Assembly: GCA_037367355.1 (NCBI GenBank) | Contig: CM074699.1 | Span: 3,844,001 to 3,908,000, forward strand | Length of the DNA: 64,000 nucleotides | Source: Neoscytalidium dimidiatum | Taxonomy: Eukaryota > Ascomycota > Dothideomycetes > Botryosphaeriales > Botryosphaeriaceae | Direction: 5' to 3' | Shown: positions 1-11,093 of the stretch, one piece after another | Layout of the letters: each line of letters starts with the position of its first letter | How positions within the stretch are numbered: the first letter of the stretch is position 1 | The notes under the pieces: model-generated | Seen by the model: only the letters and a program-made list of their open reading frames with translations | Told to the model about the DNA's origin: nothing | The model's database searches: none | Translations under genes and position numbers: made by a program

Positions 1-1
1 T

Positions 2-1441
2 GAGCTAGACAATAGAGGATTCCTCGACGACCTCATTTTTGAGTTCTTCCACAACAAGCCTGGCGCATATGTGAACTGGCATAGGCTCTATTCTCCCGAC
101 CAGCCAGCTCGAGGGATCAACTGGACAGCTCACGTGCAAGATGGAGCAAAGAGAGACAAAGAGTGGCTCATCCGAAGACACAGAATTCGTCGTCCATTAT
201 TCAACGCAGCGCGCTGGAACCTTTGGCGCGTTGTTGTAAAGCTCCTTTATGCAGGGGAAGATCCAAAGGCCTGGAACTCCGGAAACTGGTCGGCTCTGCA
301 CGTCGCAGCCCAGCAAGCATCTCTTCAATCCATGGAAACCTTAATCACGGTCGGAAAAGCAGACATCAATCAGGGCGATTGGGTTGGCTTCCGCCCATTG
401 CACAGCGCTGGTGTGTGGGCAAAACACCCTCCAGTTGTGGAATGGCTGTTGAGGAAAGGCGCCAATCCGTACTTGGCAAGCAGCATTGGGGGCCTTCCAC
501 TGCAAGGTGCAGCATTCGATGGTGCGGACGAGGTTGTGGATACATTGCTTCGCCATGGAGTTAACCCGAACGCTCTCTTCGAGCACTATCACAACGAGAC
601 GGTCTTTTTGCAGACATCAATGCAGCATGCCGCGTACACAGGGCGCATCCGCTGCATGGAGTTATTATTGGAGCATGGAGCCCAGCTTGAAAATCAGCCA
701 ATGAACTCGAGGATCGGATCCGCTTTGCATGCCGCTGCCCTCGGAGGCCAAATCGATGCTGCAAAGTTCCTCTTGCAGAGGGGCGTAAGTCCCCAGCTTG
801 AAGCGGGCCAGTACGGGACCGTGCTCTCCGCCGCGGGGTACGGAGGCAATAGGAACATGGTTGAATTCCTTCTTCACACCGGCGTGCCGTACGAAGAGTT
901 CAGAACGGGCAATGACACAGCTCAGCTAGATCTCCAGCATACAGGACGCCACAGCCTCGTCGAGCTAATCATCACGAAATCGGGTGAGAAATTTTGCCCA
1001 AATATCCTGGAGGCAGCCAAGCAAGGCTCCCTCACCATGGTGCGGCATTTTATTGGAAAGGGTGTAGATATCGAGGCCACCGAGAATTTCCACCTACGAT
1101 CCCCTCTTAACTGGGCAGCCGCGAAAGGCCATCTCGAGGTGGTCAAAATTCTCGCAGAAGCAGGTGCTTCAATTCACCATACCAACCGAGGCGCACAGTC
1201 GCCTTTCGTTGTTGCCTGCGAAGGCGGGCATCTTGATGTGGCTAAATACTTGCTTTCCAAGGGAGCTCATTTACGCCAGCGCGAAGCAAGGTCGTGGACT
1301 GGATTGATGTGCGCCGAGATGGGCGGACACACGCGTTTAGCGGAATTTTTAAGAAGCTTAGAGCACGATGGGGTAGCCTTTGAGTGCGAAGGAAAGGACT
1401 TTAAGTTCGACACTTCTCAAGGTCGGTGTGTTGAGTGTTGA
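2..1441 (+). CDS. Ankyrin-repeat protein, 5' end outside the window
   Basis: The frame is open from nucleotide 2 with no stop before the window edge, so the start lies to the left. About 480 codons are visible. They contain nine or ten ankyrin repeats with the usual xxTPLHxAAxxG-like and VVxxLLxxGA-like cores, for example SALHAAALGG, SPLNWAAAKGHLEVV and FVVACEGGHLDVAKYLL. The end is a TGA at 1439-1441. Ankyrin stacks are protein-binding scaffolds; in fungi such C-terminal repeats often follow a STAND/NACHT or other domain, which here would lie outside the window. No catalytic domain is visible. No intron is needed in the visible part. The product and partner are unknown. Confidence 0.85.
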   Translation, partial: ELDNRGFLDDLIFEFFHNKPGAYVNWHRLYSPDQPARGINWTAHVQDGAKRDKEWLIRRHRIRRPLFNAARWNLWRVVVKLLYAGEDPKAWNSGNWSALHVAAQQASLQSMETLITVGKADINQGDWVGFRPLHSAGVWAKHPPVVEWLLRKGANPYLASSIGGLPLQGAAFDGADEVVDTLLRHGVNPNALFEHYHNETVFLQTSMQHAAYTGRIRCMELLLEHGAQLENQPMNSRIGSALHAAALGGQIDAAKFLLQRGVSPQLEAGQYGTVLSAAGYGGNRNMVEFLLHTGVPYEEFRTGNDTAQLDLQHTGRHSLVELIITKSGEKFCPNILEAAKQGSLTMVRHFIGKGVDIEATENFHLRSPLNWAAAKGHLEVVKILAEAGASIHHTNRGAQSPFVVACEGGHLDVAKYLLSKGAHLRQREARSWTGLMCAEMGGHTRLAEFLRSLEHDGVAFECEGKDFKFDTSQGRCVEC

Positions 1442-1645
1442 TTGCAATTGATGAGTTATATATGAACGATAAACATGCTCTCATGAATTTAACACTCAGC
1501 ACCATAGACTTCTTTTACGAGTGCTTTGCGCCAAAAAAAAAAAAAAAGGCCGCTCTAGACTCGTGAAGGCGTACTTGTCTCATTCCAGCTGCGTAAGTTC
1601 AAGGACTTTCTGGCTAGCCCGTGGAATTGATTTCGAAATTGGTGC

Positions 1646-2710
1646 TCAGTCATGAAAGGGATGCTTGAAGCAGATCTTTCGAAAGTTGGAACCTTGCGCG
1701 CATTTCTCTTCCAAGTACTTCAGATTCTCTCCCACATCACTCTGTATCACCTCAACTGTGGGTATACGGAACTGGCTCCCATAAGTCTTGACCACCCAGT
1801 CAAGTGCCTTCAGGACTCTGACTGCTGACTCGGGCTGAGGTGGCACGGTCACTATTTTTTCTGTTCCGGGAACCTGAAACGTGAAAGGCAGCTCAGGGGT
1901 CGCTACTGGCATTTGAGCCTTCGGGTGTATTGTCGAAGATACAAAGATGGCGGAATCTACAGCACATTGAATGGCTGTGTCTGCCGTCTTTTGGTGCGGG
2001 TTGCCAACAGCATCGAAAACTCGATCCAGAGACACCTCAGCCTTGTTCGCTGCCGCCTGGATCTTGGAAACTACATCGGTATCCCTGTAATCAAATGTGT
2101 GCGTAGCGCCAAGTTGTTTCAGAGCCGCATGGTTTGTCGGTGAGGCGGTTGTAAAGACGTGCTTCACACCAATCGCCTTTGCGAATTGGATTGTCATGAA
2201 ACCGAGGCTGGACGCACCACCCCAGACCAGCAGAGCGGATCGACCGTTTTCCTGCGCAGGTTCGTTAGGCAATGGATACTTTAGATGATTAAAGAATGCA
2301 TCTGCTGCCGTACGAGCGGAGACTGACAAGCAGGCCGCGTGGTCGAGAGGCAAATTCTCTGGGACGGCAAAGGTAAGCTGATCCGGCGCTATGACATAAT
2401 TTTGGTGTGTCCCAAATTTTGCGGGCCTCCCGATGGATGACGGTGTACTGCCGGCAATTCTATCGCCGACGTTATATTTCGAGTCTGGCCCAACTTTCAG
2501 GACCGTACCGCTGAAGTCATAACCAGCGACGGTGTTGCGTATCCCGAGAACGCGCCCATGCTTAACATCAGCGGGATTGATCCCCGAGAACTCTACCTGA
2601 ACCAGTGTCTCCGCGCCTCCGGGTTCTGGAAGAGTACCGAAGTATCTGACCTCGAGTCGAGCCTCCGAGTTAACCCAGATACCGACGTTTTGGGTGGTAG
2701 TTGTGATCAT
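1646..2710 (-). CDS. Trans-enoyl-reductase-like MDR oxidoreductase (quinone reductase/ToxD type)
   Basis: Intronless gene of 354 aa. I start at the ATG at 2710 (MITTTTQNVG) because the open frame upstream encodes low-complexity sequence crossing a poly-A/T tract and fits no family N-terminus. It shows the medium-chain dehydrogenase/reductase layout: a GroES-like half with GINPADVKHG and the AGYDFSGTV segment (about 40-75), then a Rossmann half with WGGASSLG at 163-170 binding NAD(P)H. The structural and catalytic zinc ligands of true ADHs are absent, as in zinc-free quinone or enoyl reductases. Fungal members often act in trans with polyketide synthases, but the PKS here is of a type that needs no enoyl reduction, so a link is not implied. 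It lies 2.5 kb upstream of, and divergent from, the Zn2Cys6 regulator. Confidence 0.85.
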   Translation of the reverse strand: MITTTTQNVGIWVNSEARLEVRYFGTLPEPGGAETLVQVEFSGINPADVKHGRVLGIRNTVAGYDFSGTVLKVGPDSKYNVGDRIAGSTPSSIGRPAKFGTHQNYVIAPDQLTFAVPENLPLDHAACLSVSARTAADAFFNHLKYPLPNEPAQENGRSALLVWGGASSLGFMTIQFAKAIGVKHVFTTASPTNHAALKQLGATHTFDYRDTDVVSKIQAAANKAEVSLDRVFDAVGNPHQKTADTAIQCAVDSAIFVSSTIHPKAQMPVATPELPFTFQVPGTEKIVTVPPQPESAVRVLKALDWVVKTYGSQFRIPTVEVIQSDVGENLKYLEEKCAQGSNFRKICFKHPFHD

Positions 2711-3422
2711 GTTCGAGAGAGCCGAGCTTGCAAAAATGATGCGCTTGAGGTGGACCGCAAGGGTTGTGTAGAACGATAAGCTCGAGGTTGAAGTGGGAAA
2801 ACGGGGTCCTATATGCTCTTGCCAACCGATGTGGTCCACCCTCTGCTTACACGAGTTGTGTTTCTCGGCCGAGTTCGCACTAAACAAAACCTCCGCTGTA
2901 AATGAATTGGATATTAGCTCTCGATAACAAGAACGCGTTCCACGTATATTTTTTTTTTTTTTGAAAAAAAAGGCCAAAAGCTCAACCACACTTACAAACA
3001 GGCGATAAAAAAAAGGCGAATGTAAATTAATTCCGGATATTTGGCAGAACATTCTAAGCGCCTATCTCACATGTTAGGTGGGCTAGCTATTGATCTTTAA
3101 GTGGGGTGATTGTTGTAGAATGACAATAGGCTCATTAGGATGGAAACTTTAGTAGACTTTAATGTTTTTTGAAGAGACTAGCAACATGCCTGTTAATCAT
3201 CTCAACTGGCTTTAACGGTTGTTCCAGATGTGTCGAAGCCCGAAAAACGCCACGTGAGGGTAAATTTTAGCTGGTGAAATTCCATTAGTTTGGAAATTGG
3301 GGCATCCTATTCTATTTCACTTAAAAAATCTCTCTCGTACAAACCGTAGAGCATTGTTCCCACCGAGTGATGACGCCTCCTGCACACACACATCCAGGGT
3401 GGAATGTCTACATTCTTTGTCG

Positions 3423-3480
3423 AACTACCTACGCACGATAAGTTAGCCGAGCTTTCTAACTCGGCAGGGTGTAGGTAGTT
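3423..3480. repeat. Nested inverted repeat (hairpin)
   Basis: Outer arms AACTACCTAC (3423-3432) and GTAGGTAGTT (3471-3480) are perfect 10-bp complements. They enclose a second perfect stem, GCCGAG (3446-3451) with CTCGGC (3460-3465). Both stems are seen directly. No oligo-T tract follows, so it does not look like a simple terminator. It could be a remnant of a small inverted-repeat element. Confidence 0.6.
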
Positions 3481-4207
3481 TACATCTGTAAGCTGGTCTC
3501 GTGTTGCATGCTCGAACTGCAACTGCGTTAAGCATTAGCGGCAAGGCGAGCCTCCGTCGGTCTATAATAATAGTGAAAGTTTACTTTCAAGGCTAATCGC
3601 AATTGATGCAAGTGAAATAGACAACGATGAACAGCGATAGGGTCTTACTGAGTCATTGAAGATCCCTCCATGACCAGATCCTCGTGACACCGGGGTCTTT
3701 TACTCTCAAAGTTTACCTGTCAGGCATCTTGAGTCGGTTATACATCGTCGGGTCATGACGGCGATTTTCCGGGGCATTTTGCTGGCAATTTTAAGTCCTC
3801 GAGCCAGTGATGAGAAGTTTTCTTGGCAAACCGAGAGCATTGGCGCCAGATTAAGAGATTAGTAACCACATGTTCAGGGGGGATGTGGATTCTGGGTGCT
3901 ACGGTGGTTCACGTAACACACGGCCCTGCGCTGCTGCATGGACGAAACAGCACCCAGGAATTCCAAGCTCACCGGAGCAATCTACAGGGTCCACTAAGAC
4001 ATTTACCGTGGGCCGCAAAGCTTCCACTAGATCATGAAAGCAAATTTAATCAGGCTGTGGGCTCTTCTCGGTGCGTCGCCCATAATTTACTAGTGTGAAA
4101 GAAATGAAGCGCATGCGTTGCCAGAGTGCCGTTCTTCAGCGTCGTAAGCTGTATCATAGTTACTATCTGTAGGACTATATTAAGGCCACTAGCCAGCACT
4201 GAAAATC

Positions 4208-4241
4208 AGTGCGGCGTCGTACTTAGTGCGGCGTCGTACTT
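4208..4241. repeat. 17-bp perfect tandem duplication
   Basis: AGTGCGGCGTCGTACTT occurs twice head to tail (4208-4224, 4225-4241). Immediately upstream is the short palindrome CACTGA-AAA-TCAGTG. No function is evident. Confidence 0.8.
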
Positions 4242-5206
4242 TTTCAGTCCGACACTATCGCGTACTTCGTTCTTGCGACGTAGCCCTGATACCTGCAAGT
4301 TGTTGATGAGAACCGAGACATGCACCGCCCGAGGACAGGTTTCCTGCGGCTGTTACTAGAGATACCGCTCTTACCATCGGCTTCTGTGGTTCGCATAGTG
4401 TAATTATCCTTCTGTTCCGTGCTCGGGAAGAGTCGCAGCGGCAGTCTTTTTAGGTCTCAGGATGGTACTGGTTTCCACAGACATGCTCGGCTGACTGATT
4501 AGTGCTTGCAATGTTTGGAAAGCACTGACTCTGGCTGCAGACCCAGTCTTCGAGGCCACACTTTGGGGCCGCACTTCCGCTCCGACCGCACTGGGACTGT
4601 GTATCCACAAGGCTTCGTCCCTGGTAGGTTTTCTTGCACCAGCATGTCATTTATCCCTTTTCCTCATCTGCAAATGTAACAGAGCCATCCGGTTCAAAAA
4701 TGGATACACGGCTAAAACAGGCGCTTCTACGACAATATTGAGGGGAGAGGTGGAAGATGGGCGCGTGAAGAGCACTGCTTGTCTCGGAATATACACAGGA
4801 CTAATCAGGATGAAGAAATGATGGAGACGGGATTCCAGACGGATGAGGATATGATTTCGAGAATGTACAGTACATGAAGGTAGGGAGAACTATTAGAGAG
4901 TAATCCGTGGGCACCAACCATCTCCGGCGTGCGTACCTTCTGCAGCCCTCTCGGAGTGTTACAGCGCGAATTACTAATAAACCAGTTTCTCCTCACCGAA
5001 AGGCCAATCGGAGGCGGCGTTCGTGCTTCCCCACTCTGCAGGCATGCAAAAAAGAAGCCTCGGTAAAATCTTACGTCGGCCATCTCGGCTCCGGTGGGCT
5101 TGCACAATTTATGCCACTTCCGCGTTATGAGCCGGCTGAGCCGCTCACGGCGGGGGGAGGCTGCACTCCACCCGGTCGTGTCTTCGCTCTGTCCCGCGCA
5201 GGATCA

Positions 5207-7598
5207 ATGGAGAACCCATCCACGTCGCTTTCGCCAGCTCTTCCGAGTCCATCCACAAAAGCACGCCGTCGTGCCATCACCTCTTGCGACACGTGCAGAA
5301 GCCGCAAAGTGAAGTGTGACAGACAGCACCCCGTCTGCTCCGCCTGTCGGACCGCGGGCCGAAGTTGTCTGTACAATGAGAGCTCTACGAGGCAGCTTGG
5401 CATTGTCGCCCAGGGTGCTGCGGGATCCGTACGCGACTCTCCTCGCGGCATCCGCCGCCGACCCCGGGATTCTCCGCGCCTCGACACAATCGATGCGCGG
5501 CTGGAGAGGCTGGAAGGCCTTCTCGAGCAGATAGTTAAGAGTAACGCCGCACCCGGACCGCGATCCGGCACGCCTCAGGCATCTGTTGGCAAGCCCGTGA
5601 GCCCGAATCGCAGCCGCCGCTCCACATCTGCTTCTCAGTCCGGTCACAGGATCAGGGCCGAAGACAGCGGCGACGGCACGCTCTTGGTTTCGCCGGATGG
5701 GGGCTCCCAGTTCGTATCGTCTCACCACTGGTCTTTGCTGGCGACAGAGGTAAGGAAACCATCCTGTGCACAGTGGTCCATTCTCCTAACGCCATCCCAT
5801 TTCGACAGTTACAAGACATACGGGAAATTCTTGCTACCGAGAAGGTCTCCATTCCCGCAGATCTCCCGAACGATATCTACGACATTGCCAACTGCCTGCC
5901 TCTTGATGCCGAAGTCTGCTATGAGCTGCTCCGGATCTTCGAGACGAATGTCGACCCCGTGGTCCGCCTGGTGCACAAGCCGTCACTTAGACGACAATTT
6001 GCCTTGTTTGTGGAGGAGTATATCAATGCCTTGTCCTCATCACCACATACGACCACTGAAAGGTGAGCATATTATTCCCTGCAGGGAAGCCGTCAAGCTC
6101 ATGTTTCCAAGCATCGAAGAGAACCTCGAGAACAATGGACTTTTGAACTTCCGCCCTCTCGTCTTCGCCATTCTCTATTCTGCGATAAACAGTCTACCTG
6201 AGTCAACCGTGGCGCCACGCTTTGGATCCGACAAAGCACGATTGTTGGCCACATATCATAGAGGCTTACAGCTTTCCCTACAGGCCGCCGACTACTGCAA
6301 CACTTCAAGTATCGAGGTTGTCCAGGCATATGTTCTTTTCTTAGTCGGTCCCAATACGCCCACTGCTGCTGGCTACGCTGACAATGAGCAAGAGCTCCCA
6401 GATACGTGACGATAATATAGGACGGACCTTCGCTCTTCTCGCAGCCGCCGTCAGGATAGCCCTGTCGCAGGGACTCCATAGAGAGCCGACTATCTTTCGC
6501 CCGATCCCAGACGAGGTAAATGTGGAAGTTCGACGGCGAGTCTGGTCTCAGTTGCGCTACCTTGAATGGCGGTCCGCGGAGCTAAAGGGTGTTATTATAC
6601 CGTCATGCGACGAAGACGCGTTGACAACACGCCTGCCAAGTAACGTGAACGACTCGGATCTCATCGTCGGGCGCCCTCCGGGGCTGCTGGACCTCTCAGC
6701 AGTATCAGAACGCGGGAAGTTCACGGAGATGACATTTCAGATTTGCCTTTTTCGGATGGTTCAGTGTGCCCAGCAGATTGGGCAGAATATGCACCGACGC
6801 TTTGGCCACGCGAGTAAAGCACGCAGTCCTGCGGTGGAAAGTTTTTTTGACTTTGAGCCGCTCATCAATGAGACTAAGCGGCTATTACAAACCACACGTG
6901 AGAAGAACCTTAGAGACTGTCAATTTGACGGAGTGTCGGCGACTCCAATTCAGAAACTTGCGATAAATTACACCAAAGGTTTGGAGTGGAAGTGCTGGCT
7001 TATATTCTGGTGCGGAGTGCCGCGCGACCTTCGGAGAACCATGATGTCAAAGTACAGCCATCGAAAGTGAGTTGAAAGGATCATACTTCCGCAGGCCGGG
7101 TCAATATACTGAATACGTGGTGTAAGGGTTCTTCGAGAGTCTCTAATACTTCTAGAGATGATCAACGAGGCGACGGTGGATGAAAGCATGGAAGGGTTTC
7201 TGTGGTTCCTGCAAGCCCACTCAGGCCTTCAGACGATCATGGTGCTGATATCCGAGTTGCGTGATATGACGGTTACTGCAGAAGATGTTTCACTCAGCCA
7301 TCGCGCTATCGAAGCTCTGAAGAGTTGGCTCTCTATTCACGAAAGATCCGATGCGCGAGCGTGGGCAGTCATCAGAAAATATGTTGACCAACTGGAATCT
7401 GATCACAACGGCGGCTGCACACAACAGCCACAACAGCAACTTGACCAATTGTCCAATGGTTTGAGCAAAGTACCATTGGAAGGACTTCCCTCGCAAAATG
7501 ATATCTTGGAGATGATGAATCCTGCGGACTTTTCTTGGCCAGGGACACTTCAAGATTTTGAGTCTTGGGCGAATGGATCTCACCTTGTGTATGAGTAG
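5207..7598 (+). CDS. Zn(II)2Cys6 fungal transcription factor (5 exons)
   Basis: Model: join(5207..5749, 5809..6017, 6085..6343, 6402..7066, 7127..7598), 715 aa; the sum is an exact multiple of three. Introns are 59, 67, 58 and 60 bp with GT..AG borders. The binuclear zinc cluster is residues 27-54, spacing C-x2-C-x6-C-x6-C-x2-C-x6-C, followed by a basic Ser/Arg/Pro-rich linker. The middle and C-terminal parts fit the fungal-specific transcription factor domain: LLRIFETNVDPVVRLVHKPS, then NFRPLVFAILYSAINSLPES, then RDDNIGRTFALLAAAVRIAL and GLHRE. I chose ATG 5207 because it sits just ahead of the zinc cluster; the open frame upstream has no family-like sequence. The donor of intron 2 (GTATAT at 6018) is the least certain border. 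Lying 4.4 kb from the PKS, it is a candidate pathway regulator, which is inference. Confidence 0.88.
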
Positions 7599-10097
7599 TA
7601 TCACTTATGACGGGTTGGAGCCCCCGTACATGGCCCACGAAGCATGGAAAAACACCTAAGCAGTTAATGGTCCATAAAGCAGCGAATTAGCAGGACTCGT
7701 CAAAATAAAAAGGGATACTTCAGTAAAGCAACGTACCTGCAGACCTGACACTTCCTAGCCTCCGTATTCAATGCGAGGAAGATGGAAATGACATGGGCCT
7801 CATCATCGTGCACAGCTGTAGAAGTCGATGGTAAGTATACTCAAACTTCGGACAGTCCCGCACCGGGCCAATCAGAACCCCCGCACGCCGCAAATACCCG
7901 GAGCCGCCTTGAAATCGAGATTTGGGGACGAAACACCGTGTATGCGCCACATAACAGCAAGAAATATCTGAGAATGGCTCCAAGATGTTGCATCAGCTTC
8001 TACTGGGTAAGGAAAGCAGGAATATCGGGGTCCAGAAGTCGATTCTTACCGTCTTTCCTTGGGATTGCAATACCAACATCGGTTCCGATCATCAATGCTT
8101 CCAGGCTCTGGATGTGGATCTCTGCCTTGAACAAAAGCCACGGTGACTGGTAATTGAGACGCTCGAAGCGTGTCTTACCTTGAATAGCTTCACAATGTGT
8201 GACTGCAATACTGCTCTAGCGCGCTTAGCACCATTATTATATCAAACCTGTTTCATCATAACGCCGAGCGGTTACAAGGGCATTGTGATTGGATATGACG
8301 GGCAGTAGCCTGGGGCGGACGCGTCTCTGGAAGTGGGTCTTACGAAGCCGCAAAGTCATCTCGCCATCCAAGCCTGGACCCATCCCATGAAGATCGACAT
8401 CAATTTCCTGGGTGAATATCCATGCATGAGTCTAGATTTCTGAAAGCCGGCAAATTTGACATTTAAAGCGTAGCAATAATATAGCCATGTGCAGTGGAGT
8501 TAGTGCTGATCACTGCAGCTAATTTTTTGGAGCTCCGGAGCTCTTGCACTTCATCGAGATCATCAGCTCATCTGCGAAAGCCTTTCAAGGCCTCCCCTCC
8601 AGCGCTAAGGTGCTAATTTGAAAATGATTAATTCGTTCATGGTGCACTAGAAAGCTACATTGTACGGCATCGACATGGAACCATATGTGGCCCGTGAACG
8701 ATAGGTATGCGCGAGGAGTCTACCAGAAGTGCATATCCATGTGCGTATCCACTGAGCCGATGCTGTGTCAGTAGAAACATGCCACGACTTCTGCACAGTC
8801 ATAGCGAGACGACCTGTCACATCCAACTGGAGTGCAGTCCAAACGCGGAAAAGCGGTCATGCTGTCCCACTTTCACGTTCATGCAGGTTTCCAGATCTGC
8901 GTCAGTATTGACCGGATCCACCCAACGTGTTCACGACGGTGATTATTGGCTTGATCCACGAGGCGTACGTGAGGAGGATTGCGGTTGTCCACTTCCGCCG
9001 GCAGTCTTGTTCCTGAAGGATTGCGGGCACTGTGGAGAATATGTACGAGGGAGGGACTTGGCTACGGCGTTAGCCGGCAGGCGGGAAGGCATGCTGCAAG
9101 GATGGGGGGGGCCACTTCTGCAAAGACTCCCACCTCCGCGCGGGAGGGGGGGAAGAAGATCGGAGATAAGATGCCTGTTTTGATAAGAAGATCCACCATC
9201 CTCCCGGGCGTGCGGAGCAGGTTACGCGCACCCGAGAAGATTCCAGACGAGGCCCCCGGCCCGGTACGCAGGTGGGCGCGCCAGGATACTGTACGTCTGG
9301 CGCAGGAGAGGAGCTCGGGCGGAGAGGATCTGCGTGAAGATTGCGTGAGGATGGTCTTGCGGCAGGGAAGAGACTGGGCAAGAATTGCCGGAAGCAGCAA
9401 CCTAGCGGGCATCCAATCAGCTGACGAGCCTCGCTCACTCCGTGCCCAGTGGCGTGCCGTCCCGGTCCCGACGGCCCTTGCAGCCACGCCGGCCGGCCCC
9501 TGCATCGCTACCAGCGGTCAGGACTGAGCTTATCAGACGTCAGCACATATCGAAACATGGCCCCCCTCGGGACCTGTGGCCCGACGGAGCGCCCCAGCTC
9601 CCGAGTCGAAACGGACCGGATGGCGATCACTTGCTGAGATGAGTCCGAGGGCATCCGCCCGGCTGAAAATTTTCGCAATAATAGTGGTATCCACCGCCGT
9701 CGACTGCTGTGCCGCAGCAAGGTGCAAGGTGCAAGGCGATGTCAGCAACGGCAAAGCCAGAGCGGCCGCCAGCGCAAATGCGGCGGCCGGGGCCATCCGT
9801 TGTCGCCGGTAGGGCCGAGCAAGGTGGCATATCGAGCGAGTCGGACCAGATTCGATTCCACCGCCAGTTCGGCGCCAGGAACGCTGCCTAGCCAGTAGCA
9901 TCGCCAGTTCGTGACAGCGGCGGGCCTGCCCGCCGTGGCCGAAGACGGGAAAAGCAGAAAGCATGAATTTACCGACCATACCCGAAATGGTGAAAAAGGT
10001 ACACGTTTTGATCTAGCTGCCCAGGAATCCCACCTTTCAGCACGCAACGCCTACGCCGGGTTTTCAGTTGTTTACAATTCGAGTCATGGCTCTGGTT
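7599..10097. other. Intergenic, no supported gene
   Basis: 2.5 kb between the regulator and the beta-propeller gene. From about 8.98 kb the sequence becomes markedly GC-rich and throws off long overlapping open frames on both strands, none with a recognisable domain. One minus-strand frame (9533-9979) contains a hydrophobic stretch like a signal peptide, but I do not support it as a gene. A 32-bp motif at 7868-7899 recurs at 23393. Confidence 0.55.
7868..7899. repeat. 32-bp dispersed motif, copy 1
   Basis: A 32-bp block beginning CCAATCAGAACC and ending CGCAAATACCC recurs at 23393-23424 in the same orientation with a single mismatch (C versus G at the 13th base). Flanking sequence shows at most weak similarity. 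Confidence 0.85.
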
Positions 10098-11093
10098 CTA
10101 ATCTGATTTCTCCACCACCACCTCTTCTGTCACCGTCACCTCGGCCGTCACCTCGATCTCGAGGTTGAATTTGCTCAGTTCGGACAGCCTGTCGTCCTCG
10201 TTGACCCAGCCCACGCCGGCCTCGCCGCCACAGCACGTCACGTACAGCCTGTTCTTGTCGCCGACCTTGGTCATCTCGACGCTCGTCGGGCTGCTCAGCC
10301 CCCGGGTGAGGATGGAGGCGGTGCCCTTGCCGCTGCTCTCCATGTCCACCCTCCAGACCAGGCCGGCCATGTAGTTCGCGGTGAAGATGGCCCTGCCGTC
10401 CTCGGTGATGGCCAGCCCGTCGCAGTGGGGCAGGTCGGCGGTGATGATCTCCACGGGCCCGGTGGTCTTCACGCCCAGCTCGTCGTCGTTCTCGATGGGC
10501 ACGCGACACAGCAGGCCGGCGCTGGTGTTGGTGTACCAGACGTAGCCGTGGGACATGCGCAGGCGGTTGATGCCGAAGTAGTCCTCTTCGGTGGCGGCCT
10601 TCATGGTGTCGTCGGCAACCAGGACAGAGCTCTTGCCGGTGGGCAGGTCGAGGCGCCAGATGCAGTTCTTGTACGAGTCGGCAATCAGCAGCGTGCGCGG
10701 GCTGACCGCGATCAGGCCGATGCAGAAGCCGGAGTCGGGCACGCGGGCGAGCTCGGAGATGGTGGCCTTGTTGTCCTGGTCCAGCTTGACGTGCCAGATG
10801 ACGGCCGAGTCGAACTGGACGGCCTGCAGCTCGACGGTGGCAGCGATGACGGCATACTCGTCGCCGGGCCCGTCGAGGCGGCAGAGGTTGACCAGGCCGT
10901 TGGCGTTGGGGAAGGTGTGGACCAGCTCCGGGCGCGCGCTGGGATCTGCCGGATCGAAGGTGTACAGCTCGGGGGCGTCGAGGCGGGTTGCGAGGAACTG
11001 GCCATTGGGGCGGATGGCGAAGCCCTCGAACCACGAGTTGGGCGGGAGCTGGGTGACGGGCACAACTTGGATGTCGTCAGCAGCTTGAGCCAT
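10098..11093 (-). CDS. SMP-30/gluconolactonase-like beta-propeller protein
   Basis: Intronless, 331 aa, ATG at 11091-11093. The sequence reads as a six-bladed beta-propeller of the SMP-30/gluconolactonase/NHL-like group: repeated blades with G-x-L/I-x-T/V strands, NANGLVNLCRLDG, SPRTLLIADSYKNCIWRLDL, GINRLRMSHGYVWYTNTSAG, and HCDGLAITEDGRAIFTANYM. No signal peptide is apparent, so a cytosolic location is likely. In fungi this fold includes lactonases and, in some natural-product clusters (the EupF/AsR5 group), hetero-Diels-Alderases; which activity applies cannot be told from sequence. It is divergent from the PKS across an 888-bp shared intergenic region, so co-regulation and a tailoring or lactone-handling role are plausible but inferred. 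Confidence 0.8.
   Translation of the reverse strand: MAQAADDIQVVPVTQLPPNSWFEGFAIRPNGQFLATRLDAPELYTFDPADPSARPELVHTFPNANGLVNLCRLDGPGDEYAVIAATVELQAVQFDSAVIWHVKLDQDNKATISELARVPDSGFCIGLIAVSPRTLLIADSYKNCIWRLDLPTGKSSVLVADDTMKAATEEDYFGINRLRMSHGYVWYTNTSAGLLCRVPIENDDELGVKTTGPVEIITADLPHCDGLAITEDGRAIFTANYMAGLVWRVDMESSGKGTASILTRGLSSPTSVEMTKVGDKNRLYVTCCGGEAGVGWVNEDDRLSELSKFNLEIEVTAEVTVTEEVVVEKSD

Larger units (their letters stand above)
2711..5206. other. Intergenic, no convincing gene
   Basis: About 2.5 kb between the enoyl-reductase-like gene and the transcription factor. Short open frames exist, but none has a recognisable domain, splice structure or conserved start. The stretch contains a nested inverted repeat (3423-3480) and a 17-bp perfect tandem duplication (4208-4241), listed separately. 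A T/A homopolymer pair at about 2950-2970 lies in the leader of the minus-strand gene. Confidence 0.6.

Noticed and set aside
2711..3052. N-terminal extension of the enoyl-reductase-like gene to 3052
   Set aside because: It passes through a poly-A/T tract giving poly-Phe and poly-Lys; family proteins start close to the ATG at 2710.
4907..5206. Upstream extension of the Zn2Cys6 regulator to 4907
   Set aside because: The added sequence is not family-like, and the ATG at 5207 sits at the usual distance from the zinc cluster.
8979..9527. Overlapping open frames on both strands
   Set aside because: They arise from GC-rich composition; none shows a family, splice structure or codon pattern.
9533..9979. 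Minus-strand frame with a signal-peptide-like hydrophobic stretch (MAPAAAFALAAALALPLL)
   Set aside because: It lies in a GC-rich segment where long frames occur on both strands; no domain, no Cys pattern, and the frame runs out of any familiar sequence.
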